Below are positions 52,162 through 61,521 of a DNA stretch of 64,000 bases, piece by piece. A model generated the notes under the pieces. The model had not been told where the DNA came from. It saw only the letters and a list, made by a program, of their open reading frames with translations, and did no database searches. The stretch lies in NCBI GenBank assembly GCA_963788285.1, contig CAWBGB010000007.1, positions 62,001 through 126,000 of the forward strand. The letters are read 5' to 3'. The first letter of the stretch is position 1, and each line of letters begins with the position of its first letter. Source of the DNA: Alicyclobacillus_A sp963788285. Lineage in GTDB: Bacteria > Bacillota > Bacilli > Alicyclobacillales > Alicyclobacillaceae. The position numbers were made by a program, and so were the translations under genes.

Positions 52162-53019
52162 CTATTTGAGCGCTTCCGCACCGCCCACGATTTCAACAAT
52201 CTGAGTGGTAATCGCCGCTTGACGCGCACGGTTCAGCTGCAACGTGAGCGCATCAATCATTTCCTTCGCCGCATCCGTTGCGTTGCCCATGGCTGCCATT
52301 TGCGCACCATGGAAGCTGGCCTTTGCGTCGAGTACGGCTTGGTACACGAGCGTTTCCGCGTACCGCGGCAGAAGCTGCTCGAATACAGCTTCCGCATCGG
52401 GCTCAAACAAGTACTGCGTGTTGTTTTCTGTGTTTGTCCCCACATCGGACAGCGGCAGTACCTTTTTCACCACGGGTCGCTGCGTGACTGGGTTGATAAA
52501 CTCGTTGTAGATGAAGTACAGCTCGTCAAACTCTTCCGCAGCGTACGCTGCCACTACCTGTTTGGCGAGGTCCTTCACGCTGTCGTACGTCGGTACGTCC
52601 GGCACGCCAATGACTTCCCCACCCACGGGGTAACCGTGCTTGTGGAAGAAGTCGCGGCCACGGCGTCCGACTGCGTATACCGTGTACGTGGACTTGTCCT
52701 TGTCGCGAAACTCCTGCAACGCAACGCGGATGATTTGCGCGTTGTAGGGTCCTGCAAGGCCTCTATCTCCCGTAATCACCAAGTAGCCTGTCCGCTTCAC
52801 CGGACGCTCTGCGAGCAACGGATGCTTGATCCAACGCGCAGACTTGGAGATGCCTGCGAGCATTTCCTGCATCTTCGCAAGGAATGGCTTCGATTGCTGG
52901 ACGGCCTCTTGCACGCGCCGGAGCTTTGCCGCAGCAACCATCTCCATGGCCTTGGTGATCTGTGCTGTATTCTTCGTACTGTTGATACGGCGTTTAATAT
53001 CTCGTTGGTTTTGTGGCAC
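52162..53019 (-). CDS. atpG: ATP synthase gamma subunit
   Basis: A GTG at 53019 with AAGGTGGTG upstream is the likely start (an in-frame GTG lies 12 bases further up). The product is 285 residues. The N-terminal helix DIKRRINSTKNTAQITKAME, then MVAAAKLRR, and the C-terminal helix with LNRARQAAITTQIVEIVGGA form the rotating coiled coil. Length and motifs are standard. Confidence 0.95.
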   Translation of the reverse strand: MPQNQRDIKRRINSTKNTAQITKAMEMVAAAKLRRVQEAVQQSKPFLAKMQEMLAGISKSARWIKHPLLAERPVKRTGYLVITGDRGLAGPYNAQIIRVALQEFRDKDKSTYTVYAVGRRGRDFFHKHGYPVGGEVIGVPDVPTYDSVKDLAKQVVAAYAAEEFDELYFIYNEFINPVTQRPVVKKVLPLSDVGTNTENNTQYLFEPDAEAVFEQLLPRYAETLVYQAVLDAKASFHGAQMAAMGNATDAAKEMIDALTLQLNRARQAAITTQIVEIVGGAEALK

Positions 53020-53124
53020 TCTGCTCACCACCTTTTCGGGACCTCGTTGTCACGGAACAGGATCTTACCCCCCGTTCCCACAACGCCTGAGTACCCCGCA
53101 CTTTTGTCTCGGACGGAGCCGTCG

Positions 53125-54633
53125 TTACGCGACGAACGTCTGCTTGAACTTCGCTACGGCTTCCTTCAAGAGGGCAACCGTGTCATCCTTGAGGTCGCCT
53201 GTAGATACGATGTTCTCGTAGATTTGCGGATACTGCGTTTCCACAAACGACAACCAATCCTGCTCAAACTTGCGGACCGAAGCCACCGGAATGTCATCGA
53301 CGTACCCATTGACCACTGCCCACAGCGAGACAACCTGCTTTTCAACCGCCATTGGCTCATACTGACCTTGCTTCAGGATTTCTACCGTACGTTCACCGCG
53401 AGCCAAGCGTGCCTGTGTCGCTTTATCCAGGTCGGAACCAAATTGGGCGAACGCTTGCAGTTCCCGATATTGCGCCAAATCGAGGCGAAGCGTACCGGCC
53501 ACTTTCTTCATCGCCTTCGTTTGTGCGGAACCACCGACACGAGATACGGAAATACCGACGTTGACGGCCGGGCGAACACCGGAGTAGAACAGGTCGGATT
53601 CCAAAAAAATCTGTCCGTCGGTGATGGAGATGACGTTGGTCGGAATGTACGCCGACACGTCACCCGCTTGGGTTTCGATAAACGGCAGTGCCGTGAGCGA
53701 ACCACCGCCATTGGCTTCATTCAATTTCGCTGCGCGTTCGAGCAAACGGGAGTGCAAGTAGAACACGTCGCCAGGATACGCTTCGCGACCGGGTGGACGA
53801 CGGAGCAACAAGGACATTTCGCGGTATGCCGCCGCTTGCTTGGACAGGTCGTCGTATACGACAAGCGCGTGTCCACCGTTGTACAGGAAGTACTCACCCA
53901 TAGCACATCCGGCGTAAGGAGCCAGATACAACAATGGCGCTGGGTCGGACGCGTTTGCAGCAACCACGATGGTGTAGTCGAGAGCGCCGTGCTTGCGCAG
54001 CGTTTCGACGACGCGGGCGACTGTCGATTGCTTTTGACCGATGGCCACGTATATACAAATGACACCTTTACCCTTTTGGTTGATGATGGTGTCAATCGCG
54101 ATGGCAGTCTTACCCGTTTGACGGTCGCCGATGATGAGCTCACGTTGGCCGCGGCCAATCGGGATCATCGCGTCAATTGCCTTGATACCCGTTTGCAACG
54201 GCTCGTGAACGGACTTACGAACGATAACGCCCGGTGCAGGAGACTCAATCGGGCGGTAATGCTCTGTTTCAATGGGGCCGCGGTTATCCAGAGGCTGTCC
54301 CAGCGGATTGACGACGCGACCAAGCAGCGCCTCACCAACGGGAACGTTGGCAATGCGGCCAGTCCGCTTTACTTGGTCCCCTTCTTGAATGCCTGTCACA
54401 GAGCCCAGGACGATGACACCGACGTTATCCTCTTCCAGGTTGAACGCGATACCGAACACGCCGTTGCTGAACTCAACCAACTCACCAGCCATAACGTTGT
54501 CCAACCCATGTATGCGCGCGATACCATCGCCCACCTGGAGCACGACACCAGTGTCTTGTACTTGCACCTGCGCTTCGAACTGTTCTATCTGTTTACGAAT
54601 CAGAGCACTGATTTCGTCAGGTCGGATACTCAA
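53125..54633 (-). CDS. atpA: ATP synthase alpha subunit
   Basis: The TTG at 54633 with GAGGAGGG 6 bases upstream gives exactly 502 residues, as in B. subtilis. Walker A is GDRQTGKT (169-176), and the signature PAVNVGISVSRVGGSAQ is present. It forms the non-catalytic nucleotide-binding sites of F1. A long open frame on the opposite strand is a shadow of this gene and atpG. Confidence 0.97.
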   Translation of the reverse strand: MSIRPDEISALIRKQIEQFEAQVQVQDTGVVLQVGDGIARIHGLDNVMAGELVEFSNGVFGIAFNLEEDNVGVIVLGSVTGIQEGDQVKRTGRIANVPVGEALLGRVVNPLGQPLDNRGPIETEHYRPIESPAPGVIVRKSVHEPLQTGIKAIDAMIPIGRGQRELIIGDRQTGKTAIAIDTIINQKGKGVICIYVAIGQKQSTVARVVETLRKHGALDYTIVVAANASDPAPLLYLAPYAGCAMGEYFLYNGGHALVVYDDLSKQAAAYREMSLLLRRPPGREAYPGDVFYLHSRLLERAAKLNEANGGGSLTALPFIETQAGDVSAYIPTNVISITDGQIFLESDLFYSGVRPAVNVGISVSRVGGSAQTKAMKKVAGTLRLDLAQYRELQAFAQFGSDLDKATQARLARGERTVEILKQGQYEPMAVEKQVVSLWAVVNGYVDDIPVASVRKFEQDWLSFVETQYPQIYENIVSTGDLKDDTVALLKEAVAKFKQTFVA

Positions 54634-54666
54634 TACATTCCCTCCTCGCTTTGCAGGTCCGTCCAT

Positions 54667-55218
54667 CTAACGTTGAACTGCGCCGTGGCGCAGTAATTTT
54701 CCACGGAACTGGCGTAATGCGCTCTTAACCGTCGCGTCGAGCACCTTGTTGCCGATTTGCACGCGATAGCCTGCAATCAGCTCTGGACGCACTTCCACGA
54801 CTGCGTGCACTTTCTTGTTCAGCGCCGTGCCTAACTGCTGTTCCAACTCAGCGACTTGCTGTTTGTTCATCGGAAACGCCGATTGCACCCTCACACCAAT
54901 CACACCTTTGGCTTCCTCAGCCAGTGCGTGGAAGGCTACATAAACGGCTTGCAACTGGTCTGCTCGACCGCGGTGAATGAGCAGATTTACAAACCGCGTC
55001 ACCACCGGATCCAGAGCTTGTCCAAACACCTCTTGCACCATCGCCGTTTTCTGCTCTGCACGAATCAACGGGTGCTCCAGCAACAACTTGAACTCAGGGT
55101 GCTGCGTCAGCGTGTCGGAAATCAACTTGAGCCCCTGGTCGACAACGTCGACGATACCGTGATCCTGCGCATAATCAAACAGACCTGCCGTGTATCGACG
55201 TGCTACGACCCCACTCAT
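54667..55218 (-). CDS. atpH: ATP synthase delta subunit
   Basis: The ATG overlaps the atpF stop by four bases (ATGA), so the two are coupled. The 183-residue product has the OSCP/delta pattern: VARRYTAGLFDYAQDHGIVD at the N-terminus and VRPELIAGYRVQIGNKVLDA near the C-terminus. It links F1 to the b-subunit stator. Confidence 0.95.
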   Translation of the reverse strand: MSGVVARRYTAGLFDYAQDHGIVDVVDQGLKLISDTLTQHPEFKLLLEHPLIRAEQKTAMVQEVFGQALDPVVTRFVNLLIHRGRADQLQAVYVAFHALAEEAKGVIGVRVQSAFPMNKQQVAELEQQLGTALNKKVHAVVEVRPELIAGYRVQIGNKVLDATVKSALRQFRGKLLRHGAVQR

Positions 55219-55706
55219 GACACAAGCTCTCCCAAGTTTTTCTGCGCTTCTTTGAGCATTTCTTCATGCACAGGTTTGGAAACGTGGTTGCGAAGCAATT
55301 TCGTGGTCAACTCCACGGTCAACGCCGCAACCTGTTCCATTACGCCGTTCATGGCTTCAGCGCGTTCGCGCTCAATCAACTGCCGCCCTTCGTCGAGGAT
55401 ACGCTGCGCTTCTGCTTGTGCAGCATCGACGATATCTTGCGCTTGCTTCTCCGCGCGGGCGCGTGCCATGTCTATGATCTCCTTCGCGTCACGACGAGCT
55501 TCATCCAACAACTTGCGCTGTTCCGCAAGGATTTTCTCTGCTTCCGCGCGTCCTTGTTCTGCGGACAAGATTTGGTGCTCAATGTGCTGGCGGCGTTGTT
55601 CCATCATGGTGGACAGCGGCTTATACGTAACTTTGTAAATGATGAAAAACACAATTAGAAAGGCAAGCAACGAGACAATCATTGTGCCTGGTTCAATAAT
55701 ACTCAC
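55215..55706 (-). CDS. atpF: ATP synthase subunit b
   Basis: The GTG at 55706 (8 bases after GAGAGGGG) gives 163 residues. One N-terminal membrane helix (MIVSLLAFLIVFFIIYKVTY) is followed by a long charged coiled coil rich in Ala, Glu, Arg and Gln. This is the peripheral stalk that holds F1 to Fo. Confidence 0.94.
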   Translation of the reverse strand: MSIIEPGTMIVSLLAFLIVFFIIYKVTYKPLSTMMEQRRQHIEHQILSAEQGRAEAEKILAEQRKLLDEARRDAKEIIDMARARAEKQAQDIVDAAQAEAQRILDEGRQLIERERAEAMNGVMEQVAALTVELTTKLLRNHVSKPVHEEMLKEAQKNLGELVS

Positions 55707-55778
55707 ATGCGTCACCCCTCTCGTTTGCTCATCGGCTTACAGTGTGACTCGCATTTGCGAATCCGTCTCATTCGCTGA

Positions 55779-56003
55779 TTAGCTGAAGAACGTAATCAAA
55801 CCGAGAGCGAGCATGATGGCCGGGAACGCTTCGACGAACGCGAGACCAATCATGGCACTTCCGAGCAGGGTGCCGCGAGCTTCAGGTTGGCGAGATACGC
55901 CCTCAACGTACTTGCTGAACAAGACACCGTTACCCACACCAGAACCTACAGCAGCAAAACCCAGCAAAAGCGCAGCAGCAATCAGGTGTAATTCTTGGTT
56001 CAT
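55779..56003 (-). CDS. atpE: ATP synthase subunit c
   Basis: The ATG at 56003 with AGAGGAGG upstream gives 74 residues forming a two-helix hairpin. Helix 1 has the packing motif GSGVGNG (20-26), and helix 2 carries the ion-binding Glu58 in LAFVEAFPAIM. The residues that mark sodium binding in other c rings (Gln on helix 1, Glu-Ser on helix 2) are absent, so protons are the likely coupling ion. Confidence 0.95.
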   Translation of the reverse strand: MNQELHLIAAALLLGFAAVGSGVGNGVLFSKYVEGVSRQPEARGTLLGSAMIGLAFVEAFPAIMLALGLITFFS

Positions 56004-56054
56004 GTAAGAAAGCCTCCTCTGAGATCCCAAATTGGTTTCGTGGGACGCTACACA

Positions 56055-56792
56055 TCAATGATGTGCAACGTTAAAATCCTTGTGACCAATGTAAAGCGTC
56101 AGCAAGAGAGCAAAGATATACGCTTGGATGGTACTGACGAAAGCGCTGTACAAGAGCCAGATAATCAGGAGCGGCAACCCTGTCGGGATCCACCCAAACA
56201 ACATCGGCATCCGAAGCAGCGCTTCAATCAAGACTTCACCAGCGAGGATGTTACCAAAAAGTCGCATGCCATGCGTCAAGGGGTTAGTGATCTCGTCGAC
56301 GATGGCCATCGGGTTGCGATAGGTCTTTAACCAACGCCACGGATGACGCAGGCCGTACGCGTGACTGACGAGCCACACGAGGATCGCCAACGCCAACGTC
56401 ATGTTCATGTTTTCGGTCGGAGAGTTCAACAGTGAGTACTTTTGCCCCGCGACCATGCCCAGCCATGGAATGTTACGACTCGGCTCGAACTCCCAGGTGA
56501 AGATGAGACCCAGCCAGTTTGCCACGAACAGATAGATCAACACGATGAACGCAAACGGAAGCACAAAGCGTGCGCCCGCCTCGGACGGCATCATGTCGCG
56601 GGACATGTTTTGCGTGAACTCAATCGCCCACTCGAACCAGTTCTGCAGGCCTCTGGGGCTCCGCATGTCCAGTTTCCGAACCATAAAGGCGGAAATGATA
56701 ATGAGAATCAACCCCGCAATGAGCGTCCAAGCGACGGTGACCAAGTCAACCTTGTACCAGTGGCCACTGAACAGATATGGATGTTGAGGCAC
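56055..56792 (-). CDS. atpB: ATP synthase subunit a
   Basis: This 245-residue protein has five to six membrane helices. The essential Arg lies in THGMRLFGNILAGEVLIEAL, and the C-terminal helix IQAYIFALLLTLYIG is typical. Together with the c ring it forms the proton half-channels. Confidence 0.95.
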   Translation of the reverse strand: MPQHPYLFSGHWYKVDLVTVAWTLIAGLILIIISAFMVRKLDMRSPRGLQNWFEWAIEFTQNMSRDMMPSEAGARFVLPFAFIVLIYLFVANWLGLIFTWEFEPSRNIPWLGMVAGQKYSLLNSPTENMNMTLALAILVWLVSHAYGLRHPWRWLKTYRNPMAIVDEITNPLTHGMRLFGNILAGEVLIEALLRMPMLFGWIPTGLPLLIIWLLYSAFVSTIQAYIFALLLTLYIGHKDFNVAHH

Positions 56793-56836
56793 CTTCTCAC
56801 CTACTTTCGCTGCGAGATTTGCATGCTCTGGTTAGC

Positions 56837-57208
56837 CTAGGTAGGTCTGGACAGACCCACTACAATGAAGACAAATCCGAGCAAGTATCCAACAAGCGCC
56901 GCAATGACGTTGACGTGCGGCAACTTGATGGCGAGCACCATGACGGCAATCAGAAGGATCATGCGCGTGAAAAAGCCAATCATTCCAGATACCATGAGCG
57001 CAGGGCCTTGCTGATTGTCGCGTAAATGACCTTGGCGCACCATGCTCCAGACTGCACCCGCGCCACCGACTTCCCCGATGAGCAAACCGTTTAATACCTC
57101 GTGCCAGGGCGTCACAAACCGAGCAATCACCGACAGTCCGATGAACGCCAAACCAGCCCACAGAATCACTCGCAACCGAGTCTGCAATTTTACGATGTCA
57201 GTATTCAC
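56837..57208 (-). CDS. atpI: ATP synthase subunit I
   Basis: The GTG at 57208 with TAGGAGAAA upstream overlaps the atpZ stop. The 123-residue product has four membrane helices and the AtpI-like central segment NGLLIGEVGGAGAVWSMV. AtpI helps c-ring assembly and may move Mg2+. The family is weakly conserved, so identity rests on both topology and position at the head of the atp operon. Confidence 0.85.
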   Translation of the reverse strand: MNTDIVKLQTRLRVILWAGLAFIGLSVIARFVTPWHEVLNGLLIGEVGGAGAVWSMVRQGHLRDNQQGPALMVSGMIGFFTRMILLIAVMVLAIKLPHVNVIAALVGYLLGFVFIVVGLSRPT

Positions 57209-57453
57209 GGCTTTTCTCCTAAAAAATGTTTTGCCAGATAAGCAAAACCCGACATTCCAACCGCCAGGCCAACAATGATGCCGACTGCCGTTATGTACGG
57301 GTGATGCAATTTGTTCGCGAGAAGATGTCCTATGAACCCGAAGACAACGGTACAAGTCGCCAGCTGCATCATGAGACTGAGCAACACAGCAAGGGTTTTG
57401 AGTGTGCTCGGTGCATCACTTTGCTTTCGATTTCCGTTGTTGTCTGCGAACAT
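57205..57453 (-). CDS. atpZ: AtpZ/AtpI-family membrane protein
   Basis: The ATG at 57453 has TAGGCGGTG upstream and gives 82 residues. Two membrane helices are present: LAVLLSLMMQLATCTVVFGF and TAVGIIVGLAVGMSGFAYLA. Small proteins of this type lead many Firmicute atp operons and are proposed to work with AtpI in c-ring assembly or Mg2+/Ca2+ transport. It is the first gene of the operon. Confidence 0.82.
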   Translation of the reverse strand: MFADNNGNRKQSDAPSTLKTLAVLLSLMMQLATCTVVFGFIGHLLANKLHHPYITAVGIIVGLAVGMSGFAYLAKHFLGEKP

Positions 57454-57604
57454 CTTCACCGCCTAACAAAACAATTGAAGGGAAGTAACAGTTTGCGAGG
57501 TCGCGCGAAATGAGAGAGACCGACCGTCGGCAAGAATCATCTTTCCCGAACGCCAGCCTTCTCAACCGTGAGAGATCTGTCTTCAAGTACTTGGAGGTTC
57601 ATTG

Positions 57605-57646
57605 TTTCGCACTGTGAAACAGCTGTCCCTCACAGTGAAATGCCGT
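57605..57646 (-). promoter_or_regulatory. Inverted repeat in the atp leader
   Basis: CACTGTGA and TCACAGTG pair perfectly, extended by TTTC/GAAA with one bulge, around a 12-base loop. It lies 5-45 bases into the predicted atp transcript, so it would make a 5' stem-loop in the mRNA or serve as a protein-binding palindrome. Confidence 0.55.
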
Positions 57647-57657
57647 AACCCTCGCTA

Positions 57658-57686
57658 ATAGTACCGAATGCACACCCCCTTGTCAA
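57658..57686 (-). promoter_or_regulatory. Sigma-A promoter of the atp operon
   Basis: On the minus strand TTGACA (57681-57686), exactly 17 bases, then TACTAT (57658-57663). The -35 is perfect, and the -10 has four of six matches. Transcription would begin near 57651, leaving a leader of about 200 bases before atpZ. Confidence 0.8.
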
Positions 57687-57699
57687 CGAACAAACCCTG

Positions 57700-57963
57700 A
57701 TACAGCGCGATTTGAGACGATATTCACCCACTTGTTCATAAAATTGCCGCGATTACTCCCGCTTACGCCTGATAGATACTTCAGAAACTAAAAGAAAGCG
57801 TTCTCAGGGATTTGCACAGGGCCATCCCATGGTACGCAGGCCACCCCCAATATACATGTGCACGGGTTGTCCAACGGATGATGCGCGGGTTTTCCCATTC
57901 AATCAGCCAGCCCTCCTATAGTGTACATGAACCAATCCGTGTGTGATCACCGTTTTCGTCATC
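57700..57963. other. Gene-free stretch
   Basis: No gene or RNA was recognised between the atp promoter and the terminator of the TipA-like pseudogene. Confidence 0.35.
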
Positions 57964-58000
57964 AAAAAGGCATTCCACTCCCCTTGATGTGGAATCCCTT
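57964..58000 (-). terminator. Terminator of the TipA-like gene
   Basis: AAGG-C-ATTCCAC and GTGGAAT-CC-CTT form a stem with one bulge. On the minus strand five T residues follow. It lies 74 bases after the stop of the pseudogene. Confidence 0.75.
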
Positions 58001-58073
58001 TCGTCTGATATACACACACGTCACTCCAACTGCATAGCATGATACCCGTCTTGCTGAGTACAGTACAGTGTAC

Positions 58074-58811
58074 TCACAAATGTATCATCGCCTCTCCGAT
58101 GTACTCGAAGATGCCATTATCCAAGCCGAATTGCTCCGCGTAACCCGGTTCTTCGTTGTAGCGCTTTTGGAGCGTCCCAGCAATCTCTGGATCACCGCCC
58201 GTAAACATCTTCACGAGCTCCTTCCAACGCCGGGCCAACGCCTGCACTTCCGGGCTCTCTGGCGACGTCCCTTTCTCCATTTCGGCGTGTACGGCTGCAA
58301 TCAACTGCGGCCATTCCTGCTCGACTTCGCGGATTTTATCGGGGCCCAGAAGTTCGCCTTGCTTCTTGATCTTCTCCATCTGGTCGGGTGTAAACGGATA
58401 TTTTTCCGACATTCGAATTCCCTCCAGTACGTAAATGAGTTGTTGAGTCGGGATATGTCCTCGCTGTTCCAACAGTTCAGCAATGTCCTCCAAGCGACGG
58501 CAAAGCTCACTGTTGGATGTCTATCTGTTCGCGCAAGCGCTGCATGTGCATGCGAATGACATCGAGTGCGTTGTGGGATGGCCGGTTCAGAATTTCCTTA
58601 ATTTCCTCCAAGGAGAACCTGAGTTGCCTTAGAGAAAGAATTTGTTGTAGCCGTGCGACATTCCCGCTTCGTGTAAAAGCGGTGCCCTCTTTCCATACGC
58701 GCGGAAGGCGTCAGCAATCCCACTTCCGTGCAGCGTTCGCACCGTGAGTCCAGTTAACTTTGCCGGCTCGCCCACTTTCCAAACCCTTGTGTCCGCCGGA
58801 ATCACCTCCAT
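58074..58811 (-). pseudogene. MerR-family TipA-like regulator, frameshifted
   Basis: The first piece has the MerR helix-turn-helix WKVGEPAKLTGLTVRTLH. After a shift comes VGLLTPSARMERGHRFYT, and then LQQILSLRQLRFSLEEIKEI, followed by HMQRLREQIDIQQ. One extra T near 58507 makes a stop, and the frame resumes as ELCRRLEDIAELLEQRG, then a TipAS domain with YPFTPDQMEKIKKQGELLG. TipA-type proteins bind thiopeptides or other drugs and activate efflux genes. At least three lesions make it non-functional as read. Confidence 0.85.
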
Positions 58812-58890
58812 ATTGACCTTTCTACTTTGCCAGCAACGACTACGTTACATCCTGACGTAACGTGAGAATCAAGCCCCAATTCAAACAGAA

Positions 58891-58928
58891 AGAAGGCGAC
58901 CTCCCCGTAAGGGGAAGTCGCCTTCTCC
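58891..58928 (-). terminator. Terminator of the thiolase gene
   Basis: GAAGGCGACCTCCCC (58892-58906) and GGGGAAGTCGCCTTC (58911-58925) form a 15-bp stem with one mismatch and a GTAA loop. On the minus strand TTTCTG follows. Confidence 0.92.
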
Positions 58929-58980
58929 TACTGAATTCATTTTCACCAAATTGACGAAGACGAAACGAACCACGTCCACC

Positions 58981-60166
58981 TTACAGGCGCTCGACCACCA
59001 TGGCGACGCCTTGGCCGCCGCCAATGCAAAGTGTCGCGAGCCCGTAGCGACCCTCACGCTTTTGCAGCTCGTGTAACAGCGTGACCAACACGCGAGCACC
59101 GCTTGCTCCAATTGGGTGACCGAGCGCAATGGCGCCACCGTTGACGTTGAGCTTCTCGGGGTTAAACTCGAGGTCGCGCCCGACCGCGAGTGCTTGCGCG
59201 GCAAACGCCTCGTTCGCTTCCACGAGGTCCAGGTCCTCCACTGCTAGACCGGCTTTGGCCAAGGCCTTCCTCGTCGCGTCAATCGGACCGAGGCCCATGA
59301 CGGACGGATCCACACCTGCGCTGCCGTAGCTGACCACGCGGGCAATCGGTTGTAAGACCGAGCTCGTTCGCTTTCTCCGCGCTCATCACGACGAGAGCAG
59401 CCGCACCATCGTTGATGCCAGACGCGTTGCCGGCGGTCACAGTACCGTCTTTCTTAAATGCAGGGCGCAGTTTGGCCAGGGTGTCTTTCGTGGTTCCAGC
59501 GCGTGGGAACTCGTCGGTGTCGAAAACCAGCGGGTCGCCCTTGCGTTGAGGGACTTGGACGGGGACGATTTCATCCTTAAACTTGCCTGCCTTCAGCGCG
59601 GCTTCCGCTCTCTGTTGGCTGCGCGCAGCGAATTCATCCTGCTCTTCCCGCGTCAAACCGTAGCGCTCAGCGATGTTTTCGGCGGTGATGCCCATGTGAA
59701 TGTCGCAGAACGCGCACCAGAGGCCATCGCGAATCATGCTGTCAATCACTTTTTGGTCGCCCATCCGGAAACCGCTGCGGGCGCCTGGTAACAAATAAGG
59801 CGCATTGGACATGCTTTCCATGCCGCCAGCGACCAGAATGTCTGTATCCCCAGCACGGATGGCTTGTGCGGCCAACATCACGGCTTTCAAGCCGGATCCA
59901 CACACTTTGTTAATGGTGGTGGCTGGCACAGTCTCTGGTAGCCCAGCCTTGATGGTCGCCTGCCGCGCCGGATTCTGACCCAGCCCTGCTTGCAGAACGT
60001 TGCCCATATACACTTCCTCGACCTGCGCTTTGTCCACGCCAGCGCGATTCAGGGCAGCTTCAATCACTACGCTCCCAAGCTCTGTCGCTGAAAGCGAAGA
60101 CAACGTCCCCATAAAGTTTCCAATGGCGGTGCGAACCGCGCTGACAATGACAACTTCCCTGTCCAT
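58981..60166 (-). pseudogene. Acetyl-CoA C-acetyltransferase (thiolase) with one frameshift
   Basis: The ATG at 60166 has GGGAGGAA upstream. The first frame holds the acyl-binding Cys89 in TTINKVCGSGLKAVMLAAQA. The frame then breaks near 59352 (after KANELGL), where one base is missing. The next frame has PIARVVSYGSAGVDPSVMGL, then the active-site His in NGGAIALGHPIGASGARVLV, and the second Cys in LATLCIGGGQGVAMV. All catalytic residues are therefore present. Thiolases join two acetyl-CoA units or cleave 3-ketoacyl-CoA. It is monocistronic with a strong terminator. A sequence error is possible. Confidence 0.9.
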
Positions 60167-60282
60167 CAAAATTCCTCCCCGTCCAACTATGTATGGTATC
60201 TCCTCTCCAGCGCCCTCGCAGCAGGCGCCAGGGTAACACCCTCAATCCATGGAGATCACGCCCGTATTTCCAGCGCCCCCCA

Positions 60283-61455
60283 CTATCGTTGGATGTCGTT
60301 ACTCATTCCGACACGGTACGTGAATGGGTCGGGACGCGGACCACGCCTAAAATAGTGCAGGATGGCTTGGACAATCCGCTCCGATGCGCAGCCGTCTCCA
60401 TACGGATTCTTGCGACCCGCCATGTCCCGGTACGCCTGTTCGTCCGTGAGCAGGTGCACCGCTTCGTTGTATATATCCTCTTGGTCGGTGCCGACCAACT
60501 TCAACGTCCCGGCGGAAATTCCCTCCGGACGCTCTGTGGTGTCTCTGAGGACCAGTACAGGGACCCCGAGAGATGGCGCTTCTTCCTGAATGCCCCCCGA
60601 GTCCGTCAGAATGAGCGTTGACCGCGCCAGAAAGTTGTGGTTGTCGACGACCCCCAGCGGATCAATCAAGTGAATTCGCGAATGTCCGCCGAGAATCTCG
60701 AACGCGACTTCGCGCACGCTTGGGTTCAAGTGGACAGGGTATACGATGTGAATGTCCTCAAATGTATCCGCAAGTTGCCTTGCGGCGTTACAAATATTAT
60801 GCAGTTTTTCACCCAAATTTTCCCGTCTGTGTGACGTCATGTAGACCAACCGAGCACCTTTGGGAATGCTGTCGAGTACAGGGTGTTGATACGATTGGCG
60901 GACGGTCGTCTTCATGGCGTCCACGACAGTGTTGCCGGTGACAAACACCTTCTCCGGTGACTTGCCTTCCCGCCACAGGTTTTCAGCCGCCCATGTAGTG
61001 GGGGCGAAATACAAGTCACAGAGGACGTCGGCCAACTGCCGATTCATCTCCTCCGGAAATGGACTGTATTTGTCGTACGTGCGCAACCCCGCCTCCACAT
61101 GACCAATGGCAGTCTGATGGTAAAACGCAGCCAGCGCAGCGGCAAACGTGGTGGTGGTATCTCCGTGCACCAGGACGATGTCCGGCTTACGTGCTGCAAT
61201 CACGTCTTCTAGGCCGGAGAGCGCCTTTCGTGTGATGGTGCCAAGCGTTTGTTTCGGTTCCATAATGTCGAGGTCGTCGTCGGGCTGAATATCGAAGACC
61301 TCGAGAACTTGGTCCAGCATCTCGCGGTGCTGTGCAGTAACGCAGACGAGGGATTCAATCCCTTCCTGTTGTTCGAGTACTTTCACAAGCGGCGCCATCT
61401 TCACGGCTTCTGGCCGTGTTCCGAACACCGTCATCACCTTGATGGGCGTATCCAC
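60283..61455 (-). CDS. wecB: UDP-N-acetylglucosamine 2-epimerase (non-hydrolysing)
   Basis: A GTG start with GGAGGTCC upstream gives 390 residues. Signatures are VFGTRPEAVKMAPLVKVLE, GHVEAGLRTYDKYSPFPEE, TSHRRENLGE and LTDSGGIQEEAPSLGVPVLV, then TTERPEG. It makes UDP-ManNAc from UDP-GlcNAc, needed for wall teichoic acid linkage units or other surface polymers (MnaA in Bacillus). It lies downstream of upp on the same strand. Confidence 0.95.
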   Translation of the reverse strand: MDTPIKVMTVFGTRPEAVKMAPLVKVLEQQEGIESLVCVTAQHREMLDQVLEVFDIQPDDDLDIMEPKQTLGTITRKALSGLEDVIAARKPDIVLVHGDTTTTFAAALAAFYHQTAIGHVEAGLRTYDKYSPFPEEMNRQLADVLCDLYFAPTTWAAENLWREGKSPEKVFVTGNTVVDAMKTTVRQSYQHPVLDSIPKGARLVYMTSHRRENLGEKLHNICNAARQLADTFEDIHIVYPVHLNPSVREVAFEILGGHSRIHLIDPLGVVDNHNFLARSTLILTDSGGIQEEAPSLGVPVLVLRDTTERPEGISAGTLKLVGTDQEDIYNEAVHLLTDEQAYRDMAGRKNPYGDGCASERIVQAILHYFRRGPRPDPFTYRVGMSNDIQR

Positions 61456-61521
61456 AAGCGGACCTCCTCGTTCCAGGCGTTGTTTTCATGAGTAAATCTC
61501 CGGGGCACTGCTTGGCTACGC

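Noticed and set aside
52117..54696. 859-codon plus-strand open frame
   Set aside because: It is antisense to atpG, atpA and part of atpH, has no ribosome site or recognisable domain, and its openness follows from the codon bias of the real genes.
39856..57453. nuo and atp as one transcript
   Set aside because: A terminator at 49994-50040 and a strong promoter at 49966-49994 separate them.
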